Assembly: GCA_964437415.1 (NCBI GenBank)
Contig: CAYTGN010000002.1
Location: 248,001 to 312,000, forward strand
Length of the DNA: 64,000 bases
Source: CADEDV01 sp964437415
GTDB lineage: Bacteria; Bacteroidota; Bacteroidia; Chitinophagales; Chitinophagaceae
Direction: 5' to 3'
The number at the start of each line of letters is the position of its first letter. Position 1 is the stretch's first letter. The translations under genes and the position numbers were made by a program. Under the pieces are notes generated by a model. That model saw only the letters and a list, made by a program, of their open reading frames with translations. It made no database searches and had not been told where the DNA came from. Below are positions 33,784 through 42,200 of the stretch, piece by piece.

Positions 33784-34839
33784 TTAATCCAAACCCAGCA
33801 GTTTACGGTTGGCTTTTTCATCAGTTCCGCTGGTTGCAAAATCATCAAAGGCTTTTTCCGTCACCCGGATGATATGATTGGAAATAAACTCCGCTCCTTC
33901 CCTGGCGCCATCTTCCGGGTGTTTGATGCAACATTCCCATTCCATCACTGCCCAACCCGGGTAGCCATACTGTGTAAGTTTGCTGAAAATGGTTTTAAAA
34001 TCCACCTGCCCGTCGCCGGGTGAACGATACCGGCCTGCCCGGTTGCCCCAACTTTGATAGCCGCCAAAAGTGCCCTGTCTCCCCGTTGGATTAAATTCTG
34101 CATCCTTCACATGAAATGCTTTTATTCTTTCATGGTACAGGTCTATGTATTCGATATAGTCCAATTGTTGCAGCACAAAATGCGAAGGATCATAAAGCAG
34201 GCAGGCACGGGGATGGTTTTTCACCTCCTGCAAAAACATCTCATAAGTAGTGCCGTCAAAAATATCTTCGCCGGGATGCACTTCGTAGCAAACATCCACA
34301 CCACATTCATCAAAATAATCAAGTATAGGTGTCCATCTTTTTCCTAACTCTTTAAATCCCTCTTCCACCAGACCGGCGGGGCGCTGCGGCCAGGGATGAA
34401 ATGTGTGCCACAATAATGAGCCGCTGAAAGTGGCATGTGCATTCAATCCTAAATGTTGCGATGCTTTTGCCCCGTATTTCACCTGCAGAATAGCCCATTC
34501 GTTTCTTGCTTTTGGATTTCCTCTTAAATGTTCCGGTGCAAAGCCATCGAATAAACTGTCATAGGCAGGATGCACTGCTACCAATTGCCCCTGCAAATGC
34601 GTTGACAGTTCTGAAATTGCCAGGCCACATTCATTGATGATACCTTTCACTTCATCCGCATAGGTTTTGCTCTCGGCGGCTTTTTGAAGATCAATGCAGC
34701 GGCTGTCCCATGTGGGGATCTGAACAGCTTTATAGCCTAATGATGCTGCCCAAAGACAAATTGATCGCAGGTTGTTAAACGGAGCCTGCTCTCCCATGAA
34801 CTGCGCCAGGAAAATGGCGGGACCTTTGATTGTTGTCAT
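33784..34839 (-). CDS. TIM-barrel sugar phosphate isomerase/epimerase, cytoplasmic
   Basis: 351 residues without signal peptide, of the xylose-isomerase-like/AP-endonuclease-2 barrel. Metal ligands can be read at the C-ends of strands: Glu in CYEVHPGEDIFDG, Asp/His in LLYDPSHFVLQQ, His in KAFHVKDAEF, and Glu in AVMEWECCIKHP. Relatives next to DUF1080 and Gfo/Idh genes take part in keto-sugar breakdown. It lies between the cytochrome gene (38-base gap) and the inserted GxxExxY cassette; without that cassette it would follow the Gfo/Idh gene directly. No clear ribosome site is seen before its ATG, which is only 8 bases from the cassette's left repeat. Confidence 0.88.
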   Translation of the reverse strand: MTTIKGPAIFLAQFMGEQAPFNNLRSICLWAASLGYKAVQIPTWDSRCIDLQKAAESKTYADEVKGIINECGLAISELSTHLQGQLVAVHPAYDSLFDGFAPEHLRGNPKARNEWAILQVKYGAKASQHLGLNAHATFSGSLLWHTFHPWPQRPAGLVEEGFKELGKRWTPILDYFDECGVDVCYEVHPGEDIFDGTTYEMFLQEVKNHPRACLLYDPSHFVLQQLDYIEYIDLYHERIKAFHVKDAEFNPTGRQGTFGGYQSWGNRAGRYRSPGDGQVDFKTIFSKLTQYGYPGWAVMEWECCIKHPEDGAREGAEFISNHIIRVTEKAFDDFATSGTDEKANRKLLGLD

Positions 34840-34846
34840 AAGTTTT

Positions 34847-34871
34847 CTCGCAAAGGCGCAACGTCGCTACG
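34847..34871. repeat. Left inverted repeat of GxxExxY cassette
   Basis: This 25-base segment (starts CTCGCAAAGGCGCAA) is the inverse of 35280-35304 with 21 of 25 bases matching. It is built from units of about 8 bases, each beginning CGCAA or CGCTA. It lies 8 bases from the start codon of the TIM-barrel isomerase gene. Confidence 0.75.
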
Positions 34872-34898
34872 CCGGTTTTAAAGGTTATTGACTATTCT

Positions 34899-35258
34899 TT
34901 ATATTCCGTTTTTTAGAAGTGCTTCGTTAAAGTTAATCAGCAATCCTAGTTTGATCCTCGTTAATTTTAAGTATGTCAATACTTGCTTTGGATGAACAGG
35001 GGCCAGCATTTCAACCGATTTTAATTCTACGAGCAACTTGTCTTCTACTATGAGATCGGATCTGAAACCTAACTCCAACTTCACCGACTTCCAGATAACG
35101 GGGATCGGTTTTTGTCGCCTTATATACAGGCCATGCTCATTAACCAATTCGTAATGCATCACTTCCTCATACACCGATTCAAGAAGACCTGGCCCCGGTT
35201 CCCTATGAATATGGAAAGCTACATCAAGAACAATCTTTGACAATTCATTTTCAGTCAT
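34899..35258 (-). CDS. GxxExxY protein, PD-(D/E)XK nuclease-like
   Basis: 119 residues. The name-giving motif reads GLLESVY at about residues 24-30. The nuclease-like core is visible as RSDLIVEDKLLVELKSVE (about 67-84), with Asp and the E-x-K pair of the PD-(D/E)XK fold, preceded by RRQKPIPVIWKSVKLELGF. The family is widespread and scattered in Bacteroidota and other phyla, often as lone genes; its role is not known. Here it sits between long inverted repeats inside a catabolic operon, on the same strand as its neighbours, and so could be cotranscribed with them. Confidence 0.9.
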   Translation of the reverse strand: MTENELSKIVLDVAFHIHREPGPGLLESVYEEVMHYELVNEHGLYIRRQKPIPVIWKSVKLELGFRSDLIVEDKLLVELKSVEMLAPVHPKQVLTYLKLTRIKLGLLINFNEALLKNGI

Positions 35259-35279
35259 ATTGGTTTGTTTTAGTTACAT

Positions 35280-35304
35280 CGTTGCGGCTTTGCGCCGTTG
35301 CGAG
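35280..35304. repeat. Right inverted repeat of GxxExxY cassette
   Basis: Inverse of 34847-34871 (21 of 25 bases). It ends 3 bases before the stop codon of the Gfo/Idh gene. Its units match the CGCAAAGG-type dispersed repeat theme seen elsewhere in the window. Confidence 0.75.
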
Positions 35305-35307
35305 CTA

Positions 35308-36468
35308 CTAAATTTCAAACCTTAACCACTTTGCATCACTCTTTCCACTCTCAATAACTTTTTCAATAAACGCCATTCCTCTCACTCCATCTTCAATGCC
35401 GGGAAAATCGAGCCATTCGGCTTTGGGCTTTTCACCGGCAAGTTGTGCTTTCACACACAGCGCAAAATTGCGGTAATGATTGGCAAACGCTTCTAAATAT
35501 CCTTCCGGGTGACCAGCCGGTGTGCGGCAGTTATTCGATGCATGAGAACTTAAATAACCGGTTCCTGCCCGCCACACTTCGGCGGGTTTGTCAAGCCATT
35601 TCACCAAAAGTGTATTAGCATCCTCCTGCTTCCATTCAATGCCTCCTTTTTCACCATACACTCTTATTTTAACATTATTCTCTTCGCCGGCAGCGATCTG
35701 TGTTGCAAACAAAACCCCGCTGGCGCCGTTATCATACTTTAATAATACAGCCCCGTCATCATCCAGTTTTCTTCCTTCCACCACTATGTTTATGTCTGCA
35801 CAAAGCTTTGTTGTTTTAAGACCGCTGACATATTCGGCCAGGTTGAATGCATGAGTGCCGATATCACCCATTGCTCCTGCAATACCGCTTTTAGTCGGAT
35901 CTGTTCTCCAGGCTGCCTGTTTCTGATCACTGCCTTCCAAAAACTGGCTCAACCATCCCTGCGGATACTCAACATATACTTTTCTTATTTTACCAAACTT
36001 ACCGCTCAGCACCTGTTGTCTTGCTTCTTTTACCATCGGGTAGCCGGTGTAAGTATGTGTGAGGCAAAAAAATAATTGACTTTTTTTAGCAATTGACTGT
36101 AGCTTTTTCGCTTCCTCCAGGTCAAAGGTCATTGGTTTATCCAACACAACATGAAATCCATTGTCTATAGCCAATTGTGCTGGTTCAAAGTGAAGATGAT
36201 TAGGTGTAACGATGCTTACAAAATCCATTCGTTCGTTTGCAGGCAATGCTGTTTCACTTCTTATCATTTCTTTATAGGAACCATAAACCCTGTTCAGCGG
36301 AAGATTCAAGGTTTCACCAGTCTGCTTTGATTTTTCAGGGTCACTGCTAAAGGCACCGCATACCAATTCAATCTCTCCATCCATATTGGCTGCAATACGA
36401 TGCACTGCGCCGATAAATGCCCCCGGCCCGCCACCCACCATTCCCATTCTTAATTTCCTGTTCTGCAT
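35308..36468 (-). CDS. Gfo/Idh/MocA-family NAD(P)-dependent oxidoreductase
   Basis: 386 residues, no signal peptide. The Rossmann start is RMGMVGGGPGAFIGAVHRIA; the conserved Lys is in VVLDKPMTFDLEEA (EKP-type motif) and the catalytic segment is GDIGTHAFNLAEYVSG. The C-terminal domain holds the sheet face GGIEWKQED. Family members oxidise or reduce sugars and inositols, several of them at C3. It is the first gene of the leftward operon with the isomerase, cytochrome and DUF1080 genes, and diverges from the MFS gene over a 110-base promoter region. Confidence 0.93.
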   Translation of the reverse strand: MQNRKLRMGMVGGGPGAFIGAVHRIAANMDGEIELVCGAFSSDPEKSKQTGETLNLPLNRVYGSYKEMIRSETALPANERMDFVSIVTPNHLHFEPAQLAIDNGFHVVLDKPMTFDLEEAKKLQSIAKKSQLFFCLTHTYTGYPMVKEARQQVLSGKFGKIRKVYVEYPQGWLSQFLEGSDQKQAAWRTDPTKSGIAGAMGDIGTHAFNLAEYVSGLKTTKLCADINIVVEGRKLDDDGAVLLKYDNGASGVLFATQIAAGEENNVKIRVYGEKGGIEWKQEDANTLLVKWLDKPAEVWRAGTGYLSSHASNNCRTPAGHPEGYLEAFANHYRNFALCVKAQLAGEKPKAEWLDFPGIEDGVRGMAFIEKVIESGKSDAKWLRFEI

Positions 36469-36519
36469 ATCTAACGGTTGTTTGTAAAAGTTTTGAATTA
36501 AAATGTTTTAAGGCAACTA

Positions 36520-36557
36520 TTTAGTGTAGCTAAAAATAGTACATTTAGTTTTCTAAA
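36520..36557. promoter_or_regulatory. Two tandem TTTAG-CTAAA dyads in a divergent promoter
   Basis: TTTAG (36520-36524) with CTAAA (36530-36534), and TTTAG (36544-36548) with CTAAA (36553-36557), are two similar inverted repeats with centres about 24 bases apart. A wider ACTATTT / AAATAGT dyad (36516-36540) overlaps the first. They lie in the only shared promoter of the two catabolic operons, so a common repressor or activator is a natural reading. No regulator gene is present in the locus. Confidence 0.45.
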
Positions 36558-36578
36558 CATTGCTACAAATCTAACGAT

Positions 36579-37850
36579 ATGCACACAGTAAACCGCAGCC
36601 AGCTTTTTGTTGCCAGTTGTCTCGCCTTATTAGTAACATCATTGTCGTTTGGTATCCGTGCCGGCATATTGGGAGGCCTGGGTGTTGAGTTTGGATTGGA
36701 CAAAGCAGAGCTGGCTACTATTACCGCTACTGCATTTTGGGGATTCCCCCTTGCAGTAGTGATTGGAGGTATGGTAGTAGATATTATCGGCATGAAACGT
36801 TTGTTAGTAGCAGCATTTCTTTTTCATATCGCTGGTATAGTATTAACCATTTTTGCCGGAGAATTTGGCAATCCGTTCTGGTCTTTGTTTATTTCCACCT
36901 TATTAATAGGAATTGCCAATGGCACCGTGGAAGCAGCCTGCAATCCGTTGGTAACAGCGTTATATCCAAACGACAGAACAACCAAACTGAACCATTTTCA
37001 CCTGTGGTTTCCGGGAGGAATAGTTTTAGGCACACTGATCGTTTATTTCTTTAACAAAGCTGCTATCGGCTGGGAAATCCAGGTGGCAATGATGATCATT
37101 CCCGCCATTTTATATGGCTATATATTTTCGAGGCAAAAATTTCCGGTTACTGAAAGGGTTGCCAGTGGTGTTTCTACGGCCGAAATGTATAAATCGCTGG
37201 CGAACCCCTTATTTATTTTCATGATCATTTGCATGTTCGGCACCGCCATCACAGAATTATTTACCGGTCAGTGGATTGATGTTCTCTTAAAAAATATTAC
37301 CGATAATCCTATACTCATCCTGACACTCTCAACCGGTGTTATGGTAGTAGGCAGGGCTTTTGCTGGGCCTGTTGTTCACCGGCTGGCGCCACATGGTGTA
37401 CTATTGATGTCCGCCATTGTTTCAACAATCGGGTTATACTTATTGGGTAATACTTCCGGCAATATGATATTTGTTGGTGCTCTGGTATTTGGTATGGGTG
37501 TCTGCTATTTCTGGCCCACCATGCTAGGTTTTGTTTCTGAATATTTACCAAAGACCGGTGCAGTCGGCATCAACCTGATAGGTGGCGCAGGTATGTTTGC
37601 CGTATCATTATATATGATGTTAATGGGTGGGGTTTACGACAATAAAATTGCAAAACATTTACCGGCAGGTGCGGATCTGAAATTGTACAATTCCGCTGAA
37701 GCTACATCGGAAATGAAAGCTGCACTCGCAGAAGCCAATAAAGCAGCAGGCCCGGAAATTTTAAATACAACCCTTTTTATCCCAATTGCACTTATCGTTG
37801 CTTTTGCAGGTTTGTATATTTATATGAAAAGCAAAAAGAACAAGTCCTAA
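36579..37850 (+). CDS. MFS transporter, sugar-type
   Basis: 423 residues with about 12 membrane helices. The first half resembles FHS-type sugar permeases: FGIRAGILGGLGVEFGLDKAELATITATAFWGFPLAVVIGG, the A-type motif DIIGMKRLLV, and ANGTVEAACNPLVTALYPND followed by HLWFPGGIVLG. The second half has the pseudo-repeat with GRAFAGPVVHRLAPHGVL. An extracytoplasmic loop near the end is Ala/Glu-rich. It starts the rightward operon, 10 bases before the Hyi-like gene, and most likely imports the sugar products made in the periplasm. Confidence 0.9.
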   Translation: MHTVNRSQLFVASCLALLVTSLSFGIRAGILGGLGVEFGLDKAELATITATAFWGFPLAVVIGGMVVDIIGMKRLLVAAFLFHIAGIVLTIFAGEFGNPFWSLFISTLLIGIANGTVEAACNPLVTALYPNDRTTKLNHFHLWFPGGIVLGTLIVYFFNKAAIGWEIQVAMMIIPAILYGYIFSRQKFPVTERVASGVSTAEMYKSLANPLFIFMIICMFGTAITELFTGQWIDVLLKNITDNPILILTLSTGVMVVGRAFAGPVVHRLAPHGVLLMSAIVSTIGLYLLGNTSGNMIFVGALVFGMGVCYFWPTMLGFVSEYLPKTGAVGINLIGGAGMFAVSLYMMLMGGVYDNKIAKHLPAGADLKLYNSAEATSEMKAALAEANKAAGPEILNTTLFIPIALIVAFAGLYIYMKSKKNKS

Positions 37851-37860
37851 TTTTTCAGAC

Positions 37861-38760
37861 ATGACAGAAAACAATAGCCGGAGAAAAGCACTGAAACAAA
37901 TTTTAGCAGGTACTATGGCAATGGGTGCCATCAACCCTATTGTTTCGTTAGCCGCAGAAAACAATACAGAGTATAAAAAAAAATTAAAAGGGAATATCAA
38001 TCACTCTCTCTGCTCATGGACCTATAACTTTCTGCCGCTGGAAGAAATGTGTGTGGTGGTAAAAAGTATCGGAATTTCTGCTATAGACCTGTTGCCACCC
38101 AAAGACTGGCCAACGGTGCAGAAACATGGAATCCATTGCTCCATGTGTTATACCGGGGGAAAAATTAGTTTGACTGAAGGCTGGAACAGCCCGGCGCACC
38201 ATGCGTGGCTGATCAAAGATTTTACGGAAGCCATCCCGCTGGTAGCCAAAGCAGGATATAAAAATCTTATCTGTTTCAGCGGCAACCGCAACGGGATGGA
38301 TGACGGTATCGGATTAAAGAACTGTGTGACGGGTCTGAAAAAAATCATGGGTCTTGCGGAGAAGCATGGTGTTATTATCCAGATGGAACTGTTCAACAGC
38401 AAAGTGGACCATAAAGATTATATGTGTGATAAAAGTGCCTGGGGCATTGAATTGTGCAAACAACTGGGCTCTCCGAATTTTAAACTGCTCTATGATATCT
38501 ATCACATGCAGATCAATGAGGGGGATATTATCAGAACAATAAAAGACAATCACCAGTATTTCGGACATTATCACACGGCTGGTGTGCCGGGAAGACATGA
38601 AATAGATGAATCACAGGAATTATATTATCCTGCTATCATGCAGGCGATAGTTGCAACAGGATATAAAGGATATGTGGCGCAGGAATTCATGCCTACAGGA
38701 AAAGAAAAAAGCGAAAAGATAGCCGCTCTAAAAAAGGCCATTGAAATATGTGATGTGTAA
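37861..38760 (+). CDS. Tat-exported hydroxypyruvate-isomerase-like TIM barrel
   Basis: A Tat signal is visible: SRRKALKQ at residues 6-13, then an Ala/Met-rich stretch and a SLAAEN cleavage region. The barrel (about 40-299) has the Hyi-type active site: Glu in IQMELFNSKVDHKDY, Asp/His in KLLYDIYHMQINEGD, the diagnostic HYHTAGVPGRHEIDE and the last Glu in VAQEFMPTG. Family members isomerise hydroxypyruvate or related keto-compounds; an exported copy in a keto-sugar locus suggests a keto-sugar substrate outside the cytoplasm. Second gene of the rightward operon. Confidence 0.88.
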   Translation: MTENNSRRKALKQILAGTMAMGAINPIVSLAAENNTEYKKKLKGNINHSLCSWTYNFLPLEEMCVVVKSIGISAIDLLPPKDWPTVQKHGIHCSMCYTGGKISLTEGWNSPAHHAWLIKDFTEAIPLVAKAGYKNLICFSGNRNGMDDGIGLKNCVTGLKKIMGLAEKHGVIIQMELFNSKVDHKDYMCDKSAWGIELCKQLGSPNFKLLYDIYHMQINEGDIIRTIKDNHQYFGHYHTAGVPGRHEIDESQELYYPAIMQAIVATGYKGYVAQEFMPTGKEKSEKIAALKKAIEICDV

Positions 38761-38819
38761 TCAATTTTCAACTAAAGAAAAATAAGCAATCCCGTAAACA
38801 AAAAAATACAGTATTTCAT

Positions 38820-40493
38820 ATGGCAGATAACAGTTATGATGCAATTGTGATTGGCTCCGGTATAGCCGGCGGCTGGGCAGCCAAAGAACTATGCGAAAAA
38901 GGTCTCAAAGTGATCATGCTGGAACGGGGACGCAATATTGAGCATGTAAAAGACTATGTAAATGCCAATAAAGAAGTATGGGAATTTCCCCACCGCAACC
39001 AGCGGACACAGCAGATGATACAGGACTATCCTGTGCTGAAAAGAGACTACCCGCTGAATGAAGAAACTTTTGGCATGTGGGCTAACGAAAAAGAAAATCC
39101 CTACACCGAAGTAAAAAGGTTTGACTGGTACCGTGGCTATCATGTTGGTGGCCGTTCCTTGTTATGGGGTCGTCAGAGTTATCGTTTGAGCAAATGGGAT
39201 TTTGAAGCTAATGCAAAAGAAGGTATCGCCATTGACTGGCCCATTCGTTATGATGATATTGCCCCCTGGTACAGCTATGTAGAAAAATTTGCTGGCATAC
39301 AGGGCAGCAAAGAGGGGCTTGAAGTATTGCCTGACGGTGAATTCATGCCGGCGATGGATATGAATATCGTAGAAAAAGATGTGGCAGCAAGGATAAAATC
39401 CCATTATAAAGGCAGGAGGCATATGTTTATTGGCCGCAGCGCCAACATCACCCAGCCGCATCATGAAAGAACCAATTGCCAGTATCGCAACCGTTGCTGG
39501 AGGGGTTGTCCTTTTGGAGCCTATTTCAGCACACAGTCAGCCACCCTGCCTGCAGCCCAGGCAACCGGCAATCTGACCCTGCGGCCTTTTTCCATTGTTA
39601 CAAAGCTCCTTTATGATAAAGACAAGAAGAGGGCAACCGGTGTGGAGATCATTGATGCGGAAACCAACAAAACCTATGAATTCAAATCAAAGATCGTTTT
39701 CGTTTGTGCTTCATCGTTCAACTCCACCTGGGTGTTGATGAATTCTGCCACCGACATATGGCCTGAAGGTCTCGGCAGCAGCAGCGGTGAGCTCGGACAT
39801 AACGTGATGGATCACCATTTCCGCTGTGGCGCCGGTGGAAAAGTGGAAGGATATGAGGAATACTACACCTACGGTAATCGGCCGACAGGTATTTACATTC
39901 CAAGGTTTAGAAACATCTATGATGACAAAAGGGATTACCTGCGGGGATTTGGCTACCAGGGTGGGGCCGGCCGCGGCCGCGGAGTACCTATTGCAGAAAT
40001 GCTTGGTGCCGATTACAAAGAAGCTTTATGCGAAGCAGGAGAATGGAGTATAAATATCACTGCCTTTGCAGAAATGCTGCCTTACCATGAAAATACCATT
40101 AAACTTGATAAGGATAAAAAAGACAAATGGGGGCTGCCAGTGCTGAAAATAGATGTGGAGATAAAGGAGAATGAAAAGAAAATGCGTAAGGACATGATGG
40201 AGGATGCAAAAGAAATGCTGGAAATAGCAGGTATAAAAAATCCACATACATACGACTCCGGCTATGCACCGGGGATGGGTATCCATGAAATGGGTACAGC
40301 CCGGATGGGCCGCGACCCGAAAACATCGGTGCTCAATGGCAATAACCAGGTGTGGGATGCCCCGAATGTGTTTGTAACAGACGGCGCCTGCATGACCTCC
40401 GCATCCTGTGTGAATCCTTCATTGACATATATGGCACTGACAGCAAGAGCAGCGGAATTTGCAGTAACCGAATTAAAAAAAGGGAATCTATAA
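38820..40493 (+). CDS. GMC-family FAD dehydrogenase, large subunit (copy 1)
   Basis: 557 residues. FAD-binding VIGSGIAGGWAAKELCEKG at residues 10-28, a second dinucleotide strand near IIDAETNKTYEFKSKIVFVCASSFNS, and a C-terminal IHEMGTARMGRDPKTSVLN with the catalytic His, plus CVNPSLTYMALTARAAE. A Cys cluster CQYRNRCWRGC (C-x5-C-x3-C, about residues 220-231) resembles the iron-sulfur site of the bacterial FAD glucose dehydrogenase alpha subunit. It has no signal peptide; export would need to be piggy-back on the Tat-tagged small subunit encoded at 42201. Probably oxidises sugars or glycosides at C3. It ends 2 bases before its paralogue. Confidence 0.92.
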   Translation: MADNSYDAIVIGSGIAGGWAAKELCEKGLKVIMLERGRNIEHVKDYVNANKEVWEFPHRNQRTQQMIQDYPVLKRDYPLNEETFGMWANEKENPYTEVKRFDWYRGYHVGGRSLLWGRQSYRLSKWDFEANAKEGIAIDWPIRYDDIAPWYSYVEKFAGIQGSKEGLEVLPDGEFMPAMDMNIVEKDVAARIKSHYKGRRHMFIGRSANITQPHHERTNCQYRNRCWRGCPFGAYFSTQSATLPAAQATGNLTLRPFSIVTKLLYDKDKKRATGVEIIDAETNKTYEFKSKIVFVCASSFNSTWVLMNSATDIWPEGLGSSSGELGHNVMDHHFRCGAGGKVEGYEEYYTYGNRPTGIYIPRFRNIYDDKRDYLRGFGYQGGAGRGRGVPIAEMLGADYKEALCEAGEWSINITAFAEMLPYHENTIKLDKDKKDKWGLPVLKIDVEIKENEKKMRKDMMEDAKEMLEIAGIKNPHTYDSGYAPGMGIHEMGTARMGRDPKTSVLNGNNQVWDAPNVFVTDGACMTSASCVNPSLTYMALTARAAEFAVTELKKGNL

Positions 40494-40495
40494 AA

Positions 40496-42178
40496 ATGGC
40501 TGACAACACTTATGATGCAATAGTAATTGGCTCCGGTATAAGCGGTGGCTGGGCTGCAAAAGAACTTTGTGAAAAAGGTCTCAAAGTGCTGATGCTGGAA
40601 CGTGGTGCCGAACATAAACATATCACAGATTACAAAACAGCCACTAAAATGCCCTGGGAATTCGAACACCGTGGCAAGACAACTCAAAAGCAAAGAGAAG
40701 AATACCCGGTTGTACATCGCGGTTGGGCTGCTGACGAAAGAGTAATGGATGCCTGGGCCAATGAAAAAGATTCGCCTTACACTGAAGTAAAACCTTTTAC
40801 CTGGTGGAGAGTGTATCGTATGGGTGGCCGTTCTGTTTTATGGGGCCGGCATAGTTATCGCTGGAGTGATTTGGATTTTGAAGCCAATGCAAAAGATGGT
40901 TTCGGTGTAGATTGGCCCATCCGTTACAAGGATATTGCACCGTGGTATGATCATGTAGAAAAATTTGCGGGCATAAGTGGTTCACTGGAAGGCTTGCCTT
41001 ACCTGCCCGACGGCCAATTTTTACCTCCCGTTCCGTTAAACATTGTAGAGAAAGATGTAGCGGAAAAAATTAAAAAGTTTTATAACGGCGAAAGACACCT
41101 GATAAACAGCCGGGTGGCCAATATTACTGTTCCGCATAATGAAAGAACGAATTGCCAGTTTCGCAACCGTTGCTGGGAAGGTTGCCAGTTCGGCGGTTAT
41201 TTCAGCACACAGTCTTCCACCCTGCCGGCAGCTATGAAAACAAATAATCTTACGGTCAGGCCTTTATCACTGGTAACAAAAATTTTGTACGATAAGGATA
41301 AGAAAAAAGCAAGTGGTGTAGAAGTGCTGGACACGTCGGATAATAAAACCTACGAATACAAAGCAAAAATAATTTTTGTTTGTGCCTCTGCATTAAATTC
41401 CACCTGGTTATTATTTAACTCTGCTACTGATATATGGCCGGATGGTTTAGGTAGTAGCAGCAATGAACTGGGTCATAATGTAATGGATCATCATTATAAT
41501 CTTGGCGCCAATGGAAAGATTGAAGGCTATGAAGATAAAATGGAATATGGCCGTCGTCCCTGTGGTTTTTATATTTCACGGTTTGCGAATATTCCCGGCG
41601 ACAAGAAACGGGATTTTCTAAGAGGGTTTGGATACCAGGGCAGCGCCGGCCGCCAGGGTTGGAGCAGGACAATTGCAGAGATGAATATTGGCAGCGAGTT
41701 CAAAGATGCATTGACAGAACCAGGTGGCTGGACAATTGGCGCCACCGGCTTTGGGGAAATTTTGCCCTATCATGAAAATAAAATCTCCTTAGATAAAGAA
41801 GTAAAAGATAAATGGGGTTTACCGGTTTTATCTACGGATGCCGAATTGAAAGAAAATGAAATAAAAATGCGGGCAGCAATCAAAGAAGAATTAACAGCCA
41901 TGCTGGTAGCCGCTGGTGTAAAGGATGTAAAGACTTTTGATTCGGGACATGCCATGGGTCATGGTATTCATGAAATGGGTACTGCCCGGATGGGAAAAGA
42001 CCCAAAAACATCTGTACTGAATGGCAACAACCAGGTTTGGGATGCGCTGAATGTGTTTGTGACCGACGGCGCCTGTATGACAAGCTCATCTTGTGTAAAC
42101 CCGTCCTTAACATATATGGCACTAACGGCAAGGGCGGCAGATTATGCTGTCAATGAATTGAGAAAAGGAAATCTTTAA
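40496..42178 (+). CDS. GMC-family FAD dehydrogenase, large subunit (copy 2)
   Basis: A 560-residue paralogue of the preceding gene, similar along its whole length (about two-thirds identical by eye). It has the same FAD motif (VIGSGISGGWAAKELCEKG), Cys cluster CQFRNRCWEGC and GIHEMGTARMGKDPKTSVLN ending. Differences cluster around residues 30-75, where the first copy has RNIEHVKDYVNANKE and this one AEHKHITDYKTATK, and in the loop near residue 370. The start ATG at 40496 follows the previous stop by 2 bases; a longer open frame into copy 1 is an artefact. Two large subunits next to one small subunit suggests either alternative partners or different substrates. Confidence 0.92.
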   Translation: MADNTYDAIVIGSGISGGWAAKELCEKGLKVLMLERGAEHKHITDYKTATKMPWEFEHRGKTTQKQREEYPVVHRGWAADERVMDAWANEKDSPYTEVKPFTWWRVYRMGGRSVLWGRHSYRWSDLDFEANAKDGFGVDWPIRYKDIAPWYDHVEKFAGISGSLEGLPYLPDGQFLPPVPLNIVEKDVAEKIKKFYNGERHLINSRVANITVPHNERTNCQFRNRCWEGCQFGGYFSTQSSTLPAAMKTNNLTVRPLSLVTKILYDKDKKKASGVEVLDTSDNKTYEYKAKIIFVCASALNSTWLLFNSATDIWPDGLGSSSNELGHNVMDHHYNLGANGKIEGYEDKMEYGRRPCGFYISRFANIPGDKKRDFLRGFGYQGSAGRQGWSRTIAEMNIGSEFKDALTEPGGWTIGATGFGEILPYHENKISLDKEVKDKWGLPVLSTDAELKENEIKMRAAIKEELTAMLVAAGVKDVKTFDSGHAMGHGIHEMGTARMGKDPKTSVLNGNNQVWDALNVFVTDGACMTSSSCVNPSLTYMALTARAADYAVNELRKGNL

Positions 42179-42200
42179 TAATTATTTTAAAAAATAAAAT

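Larger units (their letters stand above)
34847..35304. mobile_element. Putative GxxExxY cassette with inverted ends
   Basis: A 458-base block made of a GxxExxY-family gene and two 25-base inverted ends with four mismatches. It fits exactly between the stop codon of the Gfo/Idh gene (3 bases away) and the start of the isomerase gene (7 bases away), two genes that otherwise would be adjacent in an operon. No transposase is present, so movement would need a protein acting in trans. The status as a mobile unit is inference. Confidence 0.5.
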
